A stretch of DNA of 8,041 nucleotides from JBICHM01 sp043101835 (lineage in GTDB: Bacteria; Planctomycetota; Phycisphaerae; Phycisphaerales; UBA1924), in assembly GCA_043101835.1 (NCBI GenBank), contig JBICHM010000291.1, forward strand, positions 1 through 8,041, written 5' to 3'. Positions 1-6,365 of the stretch are shown here, piece by piece (positions within the stretch are counted from its first letter, which is position 1; the number at the start of each line of letters is the position of its first letter). Below the pieces are notes generated by a model. The model was not told where the DNA came from and searched no databases. It was given only the letters and a program-made list of their open reading frames with translations. A program made the translations under genes and the position numbers.

Positions 1-2
1 CC

Positions 3-308
3 TCGCTGCGCGATGCGCTGGGGTTCCGCTGCGTCGTCGTGCACGGCCAGCGACGCAGCGCTGCGGCCTCTGTGGACGAATGCGCGTCGTTCGACGCCCC
101 ATTCACCGCGCGCCCCGTCATCTCGACTGGCGCCGGCGACCACTTCAACGCCGGCTTCGTGCTTGCCTCGTGCCTCGGCCTGCCACTCGCCGAGCGCCTC
201 GCCTGCGCGAGCGCCGTCGCCGGGCGCTACGTGCGCACGGCGCACTCGCCGACGCGCGGCGAACTGCTCTCGATGCTCCGCGACATGCCGGCGCCCGAGG
301 GCGCTTAG
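3..308 (+). CDS. PfkB-family carbohydrate kinase, 3' fragment
   Basis: This is the C-terminal 101 residues of a gene whose start lies left of the window. The family transfers phosphate from ATP to a sugar, nucleoside or related substrate in the cytoplasm. The fragment contains the PfkB C-terminal signature: STGAGDHFNAGF at fragment residues 41-52, with the GAGD anion hole and the presumed catalytic base Asp46. A preceding beta strand (CVVVHGQRRSAAA, residues 10-22) and a following helical region also fit the fold. Family members usually have about 300 residues, so roughly two thirds is missing. The Asp common at the start of the signature (D-T-x-G-A-G-D) is Ile here, which is a variation on the motif and not a loss of the active site. 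An internal GTG at 39 is not the real start because the homologous fold extends upstream. The stop is TAG at 306-308. The substrate cannot be told from this part. Confidence 0.85.
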   Translation, partial: SLRDALGFRCVVVHGQRRSAAASVDECASFDAPFTARPVISTGAGDHFNAGFVLASCLGLPLAERLACASAVAGRYVRTAHSPTRGELLSMLRDMPAPEGA

Positions 309-315
309 CCGAGCG

Positions 316-822
316 CTACTTCGCCGCCGCCATGCCCATGCACCTGCGCCACGTGCTCAACTGGCCGAGGTGCAGCATGGGGTGGCCGATCAGCATGAAG
401 GTCGTGATGTGGCCGACCGTCGGGAACCGATCCTGCATCGCCATCGTGTTCGGACGCGCGAAAACGTCGTCTGCGGTCTCGTCGAGGAGGCCGATTACCG
501 CGTCATGGCGCGCGTTGTATCGCTCGATGATCTCTGCCATGGGCGGGTAGATTGAGCCGTCGGGGTCGTCGCGGCACTCGCTCTTCAGATCGAACATCGC
601 CTCGAGCGATGCGCTCACCGGCTGCGCCACATCGGCGCGACCCAGCAGCGGCAGCAGTTTGTCGGGATACACCGACAGGTGGCCGAGAATCCACGCGGGG
701 TGGTTCGCGTCGACGCCCTTCGGCTTGCGCGCGAACTTCGACGCCTCGATGCCCTTCGTCAGCCGCTCCGCGTACGAGCGGCACACCTTCGCCGACGCCG
801 CGATCATTGATCCCGTGGCCAT
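316..822 (-). CDS. DinB-family protein (putative metal-dependent four-helix bundle)
   Basis: This encodes a 168-aa cytoplasmic protein, the usual length for DinB/DinB_2 proteins. These form a four-helix bundle holding a divalent metal through three histidines, and some members are thiol-dependent transferases. The probable ligands are visible: His48 in NHPAWILGHLSVY (residues 40-52), and His147 and His151 in the H-x3-H of IGHPMLHLGQLSTWRR (residues 145-160). The G-Q-L following the last histidine is typical of the family. The start is ATG at 822 (complement). A purine-rich AAAGGA lies about 10 nt upstream (833-838, complement), and the reading frame further upstream to 990 is compositionally unlike a protein of this family. 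An alternative ATG lies five codons in. The gene converges on the kinase fragment with 7 bp between stop codons and diverges from the 954 gene. Nothing shows its substrate or a functional link to its neighbours. Confidence 0.88.
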   Translation of the reverse strand: MATGSMIAASAKVCRSYAERLTKGIEASKFARKPKGVDANHPAWILGHLSVYPDKLLPLLGRADVAQPVSASLEAMFDLKSECRDDPDGSIYPPMAEIIERYNARHDAVIGLLDETADDVFARPNTMAMQDRFPTVGHITTFMLIGHPMLHLGQLSTWRRCMGMAAAK

Positions 823-953
823 GTGCCCAGTGTCCTTTCGAGGTTGCCCCACGCCGCGCCGTACCGAGGCGCGGTCGGCACTGTAGCGCCCCGAGCAGGG
901 ATTCCGCCTCGCAAGGTGAACGGCCACCCCCCGTCGACCCGTAGAATCCTCCG
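823..953. other. Divergent intergenic region between the DinB gene and the large membrane-protein gene
   Basis: This 131-bp spacer must hold the control signals for both flanking genes. On the - strand, TACAGT (880-885 complement) is a 4/6 match to a sigma-70 -10 box about 58 nt before the DinB start. No well-spaced -35 accompanies it: the nearest TTGCGA, at 909-914 complement, is 23 nt away, which is too far. On the + strand, TAGAAT (942-947) is described separately. No coding region, RNA gene or clear operator is seen. Confidence 0.5.
942..947 (+). promoter_or_regulatory. Putative -10 box TAGAAT, almost abutting the start codon
   Basis: TAGAAT matches the sigma-70 -10 consensus at 5 of 6 positions and ends only 6 nt before the ATG at 954. 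Transcription normally begins about 6-8 nt after a -10 box, so the transcript would start at or within a few bases of the ATG, giving a leaderless or near-leaderless mRNA. That agrees with the absence of any purine-rich ribosome-binding site here (the bases between are CCTCCG). A possible weak -35, GTGAAC at 917-922, has a 19-nt spacer. The same hexamer occurs at 8031-8036, and a related one (TACACT) occurs at 6289-6294. Confidence 0.45.
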
Positions 954-3248
954 ATGCCCGACCTGGCCACTCTCGCCCGACGCGCCGCACGCCGGAAGGC
1001 GACCGCCGACGCCATCCGCGTCGGCGGCCCGGCGATGCTCACCGCCTGCGCCGGCAGCGCCCTTGCGGTCGGCGTCGATCGGCTCGTCGGGCTGGGGGCT
1101 CCGCTGCCGCTGCTCATCGCGGGGCCGCTGGCGTTCGGGGTCGCCTTCATCGCGTGGCGCGTGTGGCGATCGCGTCGGGGCGCCCACGCGGCGCTCGCGC
1201 GGGTGGACCACGCCCTCGCGATGCGCGACCGCCTCTCCAATGGCCTGGCCTTCGAGGCCGCGGGCGACGACGACCCCTTCGCGCGGGCAGCGGTGCGCGA
1301 GGCGGCCGACGCCGCGACTTCGGTGCGCCTCCGTCGCGCGATCCCCGTCCGCTTCGACTGGACCTGGTGGGCCTGGCCGGCGGCCCTGGCCATCGCGATC
1401 AGCGCCGGGGCGCTCGTGCCCTCCCGCGCCGCAACGGCGCGTCAGCGTCAGGCCGAGGCCGAGCAGGCGACGCGCAGCGCCGCCGACGACGCCCGGCGCG
1501 ATGTACAGGCCGCCGCAGAGCGCGCCGCAGCACTCACGCGCGACGACGCCGAGGATCCGGAATCGCTGCGCGTGCTCGATGACATCGCGCGCCAGCTCGA
1601 CGAGGGCGCGACCACGCCCGACGGCGCGCGGGCCGGCGCCGCGGATGCGCTCTCCGACCTCGCCGACGATCTCGAGCAGGACGCCGAGCAATCCGAGCGT
1701 GAATCGGAGGCCCTGCAGGAGCGGTTCGACGGCGTTGCGCCCGAGGACACCGACGAGGCCGATCCCGGCGCCGATGCGCTGGGCAGGGCGCTCGAGGAGT
1801 TCGACCTCGATCGCGCCGGCGAAGCGCTCGACGAGATGCGCGAACGCGTGGGCAGGATGACGCCCGAAGAGCGCGAGCGCCTGGCGCGCGATCTCGAATC
1901 GCTCTCCGACGCCATCGCGCGCCGAAACGCAGACGACGCCCAGGCGCCCGATGCCCCCGAACCATCTCCTGAGGAGATCCGCGACCGGATGCTCGAAGAG
2001 GGCGCCGACCCCGCCGACGCGCAGCGCGCCTTCGACGAGGCGCAGGAGCGCGAGCGCTCGCGCGACGCCGAGCGTTCGGCGGAGGAACGCGCCAGGGATC
2101 TTGAAGAAGCGCTCCGCGACGCCGCCGAGCGTGTGCGCGAGCCGCAGCCACCCGCCGACCAGCCGCAGGATGCGCAGCCGGAGCAGCAGCCATCGGATCA
2201 GTCGCAGGATTCCCAGCGCGACGGGCAGGCCGAGGGCTCGCCAGAGACCGGGCGACAGGGCGGCGGCGAGCAGACCGGCGAGCAGGAGGAGCGCCAGCCG
2301 ACGCCCCAGCAGTCGCAGGAGGGCGGTCCCGGCCAGCAGCAGCCGGGGCAGGCGCAGAACGAGGGCGAGCAGCAGGGCGCCGGCGAAGAACAGGCCGAGG
2401 GGCAGCGCCCTCAGGAAGGGTCCGACGGCGAGTCGGGCGAGCAGGCGCAGGACCGAACGAGTCCCGAGAGCGGGGAAGAGGAGATCGGCGAGGCCGGCGA
2501 GGGTGGCAACAGGCAGGGCACGCCCGAGCCGGGCGCCACGCCGACGCCGGGGCAGGAATCACCCCCTGAGGGCGGCGCCGAGGACGCCGGCGCCCCGTCA
2601 CCCGACGGCTCGCCCGGCAGTCCGGCGGGCGACGGCCCGCCCGATGAACAGGCCATCGAGCGCGCCCGGCGCGTGATCGAGGAAATGCGCAGGCGCCAGG
2701 AGCAGGGCGGCCAGCAGCGCGAGAACGCTGAGCGCGTGCGCGAAGAGGCCGAGCGCATGCTCGAGGAGATGAGCCCGGAGCAGCGCGAGCAGATGCGCCG
2801 CTGGGCCGAGGCGCTCGAAGAGCAGCAGAGCGGCGACTCCGACGACGGCCCCGGCGTCGGGTCGCGTGGCGATGGACCCACCACCGCGTCGCGCCCCGCC
2901 GAGCGCGCGCCGGTCGAGACCGAAGGCGTGGATGCGCGACGGGAGCCGGAAGTCGCCGGCGATGATGAACGCGTCGTCGGCGAGTGGTACAACCCGATGG
3001 GCCCCGAGCGCGCAGCGCCGGGCGAGGTCGATTCGCAGGCGCAGCGCCGCCTGCGCGACGCCGCTGAAGCCGCGGAACGCGCCGTTGAAGATCAGGCGGT
3101 GCCGAACCGGTACCGCGATCTCGTGAAGCGGTACTTCCGTCGCCTGCCGGAGATGGCGCCGGCGCCGGGATCGCCGCCTCCCGCCGAGGACGTCCGCCCG
3201 CGCGAAGGCGGGAGCGAGGCCGAAGGAACCGACACGGGCGCCCGCTGA
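954..3248 (+). CDS. Large membrane-anchored protein with coiled-coil and Gln/Gly-rich linker (DUF4175-like organisation)
   Basis: This encodes a 764-aa protein of unproven function. The N-terminus has two hydrophobic segments (about residues 24-43 and 50-70), a short charged helical stretch, and a third segment (about 137-155, after WTWW). Long helical, highly charged regions follow (about 160-395) and probably form coiled coils. Residues about 396-566 are low-complexity Gln/Gly/Glu/Pro/Ser. Another charged helix (567-624) and a short ordered C-terminus come next, the latter with EWYNPMGPER (677-686) and VPNRYRDLVKRYFRRLPE (716-733). Three N-terminal TM segments followed by a long Q/E/G-rich, helical region resembles DUF4175-type proteins (TIGR02302-like), which occur near VWA genes; this is recognition of architecture, not proven homology. 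The start is certain: an in-frame TAG lies at 942-944 and the ATG at 954 is the first start after it. No ribosome-binding site is visible. The gene is read in the same frame as, and only 18 bp before, the VWA gene, so the two are probably cotranscribed and may act as partners in the membrane. Confidence 0.8.
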   Translation: MPDLATLARRAARRKATADAIRVGGPAMLTACAGSALAVGVDRLVGLGAPLPLLIAGPLAFGVAFIAWRVWRSRRGAHAALARVDHALAMRDRLSNGLAFEAAGDDDPFARAAVREAADAATSVRLRRAIPVRFDWTWWAWPAALAIAISAGALVPSRAATARQRQAEAEQATRSAADDARRDVQAAAERAAALTRDDAEDPESLRVLDDIARQLDEGATTPDGARAGAADALSDLADDLEQDAEQSERESEALQERFDGVAPEDTDEADPGADALGRALEEFDLDRAGEALDEMRERVGRMTPEERERLARDLESLSDAIARRNADDAQAPDAPEPSPEEIRDRMLEEGADPADAQRAFDEAQERERSRDAERSAEERARDLEEALRDAAERVREPQPPADQPQDAQPEQQPSDQSQDSQRDGQAEGSPETGRQGGGEQTGEQEERQPTPQQSQEGGPGQQQPGQAQNEGEQQGAGEEQAEGQRPQEGSDGESGEQAQDRTSPESGEEEIGEAGEGGNRQGTPEPGATPTPGQESPPEGGAEDAGAPSPDGSPGSPAGDGPPDEQAIERARRVIEEMRRRQEQGGQQRENAERVREEAERMLEEMSPEQREQMRRWAEALEEQQSGDSDDGPGVGSRGDGPTTASRPAERAPVETEGVDARREPEVAGDDERVVGEWYNPMGPERAAPGEVDSQAQRRLRDAAEAAERAVEDQAVPNRYRDLVKRYFRRLPEMAPAPGSPPPAEDVRPREGGSEAEGTDTGAR
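2139..2651 (+). other. Low-complexity segment encoding a Gln/Gly/Glu/Pro/Ser-rich linker
   Basis: Within the 954 gene, codons 396-566 are dominated by CAG, GAG, GGC, CCG and TCG in irregular short repeats (for example GAGCAGCAG and CCGCAG). The encoded stretch starts Gln-rich (QPPADQPQDAQPEQQPSDQ), becomes Gly/Gln/Glu-rich, then Pro/Gly/Ser-rich near its end. It has no hydrophobic core and should be disordered. The repeats are degenerate, with no fixed period that I can see, so expansion and contraction between strains is likely. Confidence 0.8.
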
Positions 3249-3256
3249 TCGGCGCC

Positions 3257-3260
3257 GGAG
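3257..3260 (+). promoter_or_regulatory. Ribosome-binding site (GGAG) that decides the GTG start of the VWA gene
   Basis: GGAG ends 6 nt before the GTG at 3267, a normal spacing. A second in-frame GTG at 3273 would be 12 nt away, and no start codon lies between the upstream in-frame stop (3246-3248) and 3267. It is the clearest Shine-Dalgarno-like site of the + strand genes in this window, which suits a downstream cistron translated from a shared mRNA. Confidence 0.55.
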
Positions 3261-3266
3261 CGACGC

Positions 3267-6260
3267 GTGGGCGTGCGATTCGACGACCCAATCTGGCTGC
3301 TGCTGCTCGTGCTCGCGATCCCGCTGGCCTTTGCCGGGCTGCGCTGGATGCGCGCCATGAGCCGCCTGCGCGCCTGGACGGCGATCGCGGCGCGCGCGGG
3401 CGTCATCGCCATCATTGCCTCGATGCTCGCCGGCGCAAGCAGCGTCCGGCGCGTCGACCGCATGGCGGTGATCGTGGTGGTCGATGTCTCCGGCAGCGTC
3501 CGGCGTTTTGCGCCGACGGAGGACGCCGGCGGGCGCGCCGTCGGCGTCATCGAACGCGCCCGCGCCTGGATCGCCGGGGCGCAGCTATCGATGGGCGCCG
3601 ACGACCTCCTCGGGGTTGGTGCCTACGACGCGGGCGCGATCGCCGTCGCGGCGCCGCGCGTCGGCGGCTGGGACGTCGCCGACATCCCGCTCGATGTGAC
3701 CGCCGGCGAGGGCAGCGACCTCGCGCGCGCGATCGAACTCGCCGGGGCCTTGCTGCCGCCCGACGCCGCGGGACGAATCGTCGTCATCAGCGACGGCGTG
3801 CAGACCGCCGGCGACGGCGCGCGCGCCGCCGCGGGCGTGCGCGCACCGATCGATGTCGTGCCGATCGCCTACAGCGTGGCCGGGGAGACGCTCGTCGAGT
3901 TTGTCGATGCGCCCCCCACCGCGGCTCGCGATTCGACCGTCACCGTGCGCATCGGGCTGCGCGCCGCGACGCCCACGCGCGGCGTGCTGTACCTGCGCCG
4001 CGAAGGCGAGATCATCGACATCGATCCCGACGCCGCCGGCCTCGGCCGGCGCATCACGCTCGACGAAGGCCTCAATGTGGAGCTCGCGCAGGTCGAGCTC
4101 GACGATCGCCCGATCCACCGATTCGAAGCGATCTTTGAGCCCGATGAGAATGCGCCCGACGCCGTAGCGCAGAACAACCGCGCCGAGGCCTTCACCGTCG
4201 CGCCTGGCGCCGGGTCCGTGCTTGTCGTCGACGGCGTCTCCGACGGCGCCCCCGACGGTGCCGGGCGACGCCTCGCCGACACCCTCGCCGATGCGGGGCT
4301 CAGTGTGGAGACCATCGCGCCGCTCGCGGCCCCCACCGACCTGCTCAGCCTGCAGGCCTACGACCTGGTCATCCTCGAGAACGTCGCCGCCGACGAACTC
4401 CCGCGCCCGACGCAGGCCCTCCTACCCGACTATGTCGGCGAGCTCGGCGGTGGGCTGCTCATGACCGGCGGCCCGGACGCCTTCGGTCCCGGCGGCTGGA
4501 AGGGCTCGCCCATCGAGGAGATCCTGCCGGTCCGCCTCGACATCCCCGAAGAACTCGTCGTCCCCTCGGCTGCGATCATGATCGTGCTCGACTCCTCCGG
4601 CTCGATGGGGCGCACGGTGCTGGGTGGGTCGCGCTCGCAGCAGGAGATCGCCAACGACGCCGCGGCGATCGCCATCCGCACGCTCGATGCGCGCGATCTC
4701 ATTGGTGTCATCGAGTTCTCCGAGTCGTGGAGCGAGGTCGTCCCCCTCAGCCCGAACACCAACCCCGACCGCTCCGCCGATCGCGTGCTTGGCATTTCGC
4801 CCGGCGGCGGCACGAATCTCTACCCAGCGCTCGTGCGCGCCGGCTCGCTCATCAAGCAGGTCGAGGCGCAGGTGAAGCACGTTATCGTGCTCAGTGACGG
4901 TCAGAGCGAAGGCGACGCGTCGAGCGGCGTCGCGACGGCGACGGACCTTGTGCGCAGCGGCGTCAGTGTCACCACCATCGCCGTCGGCGACGGCGCCGAC
5001 GTCGAGACCCTGCGCGCCATCGCCGACGCCGGGGGCGGCGCCTTCCACCAGGTCACCAATCCATACCTGCTCCCGCGCATCTTCATCCGCGAGGTGCGCG
5101 TCCTCCGTAACCCGCTTGTGCGCGAAGCGACCATCCCGGCGCGCATCCTCCCCACCGGGTCAGCGCTCACGCAGGGCCTTCCGCGCCCCGTCCCGGCGCT
5201 CGCCGGCATGGTGCTGACGCAGGCGTGCAGCGAGCCCGGCCTCGTGAACGCCATCGCCGCGCCCTCCGGCGAGCCGCTGCTGGCCCACTGGAATGTCGGC
5301 GTCGGGCGCGTCGGCGCGTGGACGAGCGATGCGCATCGCTGGGCTGCCAACTGGCTGGACTGGCCCGGCTATCGCGTCTTCTGGACGCAGGCGGCGCGCT
5401 CGCTTGCGCGACCGAGCGCCGGGCGCGCTTTCGACCTCACGAGCGACATCGAAGGCGACACCCTCCGTCTGCGCGTCGAAGCCGTCGACGAGGAGGGCGA
5501 GCCCGTCGATCTGCTCACGATCCCGGGCGTCGTCTACACGCCCTCCGGCGAGCGCCGCGAGGTGCGCCTCGCGCAGGTCGGGCCGGGCCTCTACGAGACC
5601 GAACTCGACGCGCCCGACAGCGGCGCCTACGTCGCCGCGCTCACGCCGCGCCGCGCCGGGCAGACACTCACCCCCGTGATCGGCGGCGTGTCGAAGGCCA
5701 CCAGTCCCGAATACCGGCGCCTGCGATCAGATGTCGCAGCGCTCCAGGCGATCGCCGCGGGCAGCGGCGGGCAAGTGCTCGACCTGACCGCCCCCGCCGA
5801 AGCGCGCCTCTTCGAGCGCGGACGCATGGACCCCGTGCGCGCCGAATCGCCCCTCTGGCGAACCCTGCTGCTCTGGCTGCTGGCCGTGCTCCTGCTCGAC
5901 ATCGCCACGCGCCGCATCGCGTGGGACCGCTTCTTCGGGCCGGAGTTCGCGGCCGAGCTGCGCCGCCTCGGCGAGGAGGAGCGCCGCCTCGCCGCCGCCG
6001 GCGCCGGGCGACTCGACGCCCTCCGCAAGCGCAGCGAGGGCGTGCGCGACCGATTCGCCGGCGCCCAGCCGACGCGCGCCGGCCGGCCTGTTCGACGCGC
6101 CCGACGCCCCGTCGAGGCGGAGGAGCCGGCGCCCGAGCCTCCGAAGCCGGATGCGGAGGAATCCGCCGGCGGCCTCCTGGCGGCGAAACGACGGGCCAAC
6201 GAGCGATTCCAGGCGCCGCGCCGGGGCGAGGAGCCCGGCGATGACACCCGCGCCGGCTAA
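3267..6260 (+). CDS. BatA-like membrane protein with two VWA domains flanking a glutamine-amidotransferase-like domain
   Basis: This encodes a 997-aa envelope protein. Two N-terminal transmembrane segments (about 9-27 and 42-60), starting with the BatA-style FDDPIWLLLLVLAIPL, lead into VWA domain 1 (about 65-205). Its MIDAS metal site shows DVSGS (Asp73, Ser75, Ser77), Ser150 where Thr is usual, and Asp176 in VISDG. A beta-rich segment follows (about 207-312). A class-I glutamine-amidotransferase-like fold (about 316-422) carries GGGLLMTGGPDAFGPGGW (394-411). VWA domain 2 (about 434-605) has a canonical MIDAS: DSSGS (Asp442, Ser444, Ser446), Thr516 in GGGTNL, and Asp544 in VLSDG. Further beta-rich sequence (about 615-805), a C-terminal transmembrane helix (about 863-882) and a charged cytosolic tail (883-997) complete the protein. 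The only cysteine is Cys654, outside the amidotransferase-like part, so that domain cannot be a normal glutaminase. VWA domains bind Mg2+ and protein partners, so a scaffolding or assembly role with the preceding gene product is inferred. The GTG start is set by the upstream stop and the GGAG site. Confidence 0.9.
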   Translation: MGVRFDDPIWLLLLVLAIPLAFAGLRWMRAMSRLRAWTAIAARAGVIAIIASMLAGASSVRRVDRMAVIVVVDVSGSVRRFAPTEDAGGRAVGVIERARAWIAGAQLSMGADDLLGVGAYDAGAIAVAAPRVGGWDVADIPLDVTAGEGSDLARAIELAGALLPPDAAGRIVVISDGVQTAGDGARAAAGVRAPIDVVPIAYSVAGETLVEFVDAPPTAARDSTVTVRIGLRAATPTRGVLYLRREGEIIDIDPDAAGLGRRITLDEGLNVELAQVELDDRPIHRFEAIFEPDENAPDAVAQNNRAEAFTVAPGAGSVLVVDGVSDGAPDGAGRRLADTLADAGLSVETIAPLAAPTDLLSLQAYDLVILENVAADELPRPTQALLPDYVGELGGGLLMTGGPDAFGPGGWKGSPIEEILPVRLDIPEELVVPSAAIMIVLDSSGSMGRTVLGGSRSQQEIANDAAAIAIRTLDARDLIGVIEFSESWSEVVPLSPNTNPDRSADRVLGISPGGGTNLYPALVRAGSLIKQVEAQVKHVIVLSDGQSEGDASSGVATATDLVRSGVSVTTIAVGDGADVETLRAIADAGGGAFHQVTNPYLLPRIFIREVRVLRNPLVREATIPARILPTGSALTQGLPRPVPALAGMVLTQACSEPGLVNAIAAPSGEPLLAHWNVGVGRVGAWTSDAHRWAANWLDWPGYRVFWTQAARSLARPSAGRAFDLTSDIEGDTLRLRVEAVDEEGEPVDLLTIPGVVYTPSGERREVRLAQVGPGLYETELDAPDSGAYVAALTPRRAGQTLTPVIGGVSKATSPEYRRLRSDVAALQAIAAGSGGQVLDLTAPAEARLFERGRMDPVRAESPLWRTLLLWLLAVLLLDIATRRIAWDRFFGPEFAAELRRLGEEERRLAAAGAGRLDALRKRSEGVRDRFAGAQPTRAGRPVRRARRPVEAEEPAPEPPKPDAEESAGGLLAAKRRANERFQAPRRGEEPGDDTRAG

Positions 6261-6288
6261 GGCGCAGGATCGGCACGACCGGGGCCGG

Positions 6289-6294
6289 TACACT
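6289..6294 (+). promoter_or_regulatory. Putative -10 box TACACT upstream of the sigma-factor gene
   Basis: TACACT matches the sigma-70 -10 consensus at 4 of 6 positions and lies in the 105-bp gap after the VWA gene. No convincing -35 is seen 16-19 nt upstream. The bases after it (CCTCCCGAT) nearly repeat those after the TAGAAT at 942 (CCTCCGAT), which strengthens the case that both are the same kind of element. It would give a leader of about 65 nt before the GTG at 6366. Confidence 0.4.
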
Positions 6295-6305
6295 CCTCCC
6301 GATTC

Positions 6306-6348
6306 CGCACGCCCCCCCGCCGGGGGGTGCGCGACGCCGTGGGGGCGT
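6306..6348 (+). promoter_or_regulatory. Two adjacent GC-rich hairpins in the presumed leader of the sigma-factor gene
   Basis: The first hairpin pairs 6306-6316 with 6322-6331: ten G-C-rich pairs, G6311 bulged, and a 5-nt loop. The second pairs ACGCC (6334-6338) with GGCGT (6344-6348) around a 5-nt loop. They sit between the -10-like box and the GTG start, ending 17 nt before it. No T-run follows, so an intrinsic terminator for the VWA gene is less likely than a structured 5' leader, but an attenuating or mRNA-3'-end-stabilising role is possible. Confidence 0.45.
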
Positions 6349-6365
6349 GAGACGGGGATCAATCC

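Noticed and set aside
13..555. A 180-codon + strand open frame running from the kinase fragment across the DinB gene.
   Set aside because: It is out of frame with the recognisable PfkB signature, runs antisense through DinB, and is Arg/Ala/Pro-rich without any motif.
1534..3291. A 585-codon open frame on the - strand opposite the large membrane-protein gene.
   Set aside because: Its translation is almost entirely Arg/Ala/Pro/Gly, as expected for the complement of a GC-rich, Gln/Glu-rich coding region. It has no recognisable domain and overlaps a well-supported gene along its whole length.
6306..6331. The strong hairpin after the VWA gene as a Rho-independent terminator.
   Set aside because: It is not followed by a run of T and lies downstream of the promoter-like box of the next gene. 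It is recorded as leader structure instead, with termination left as a possibility.
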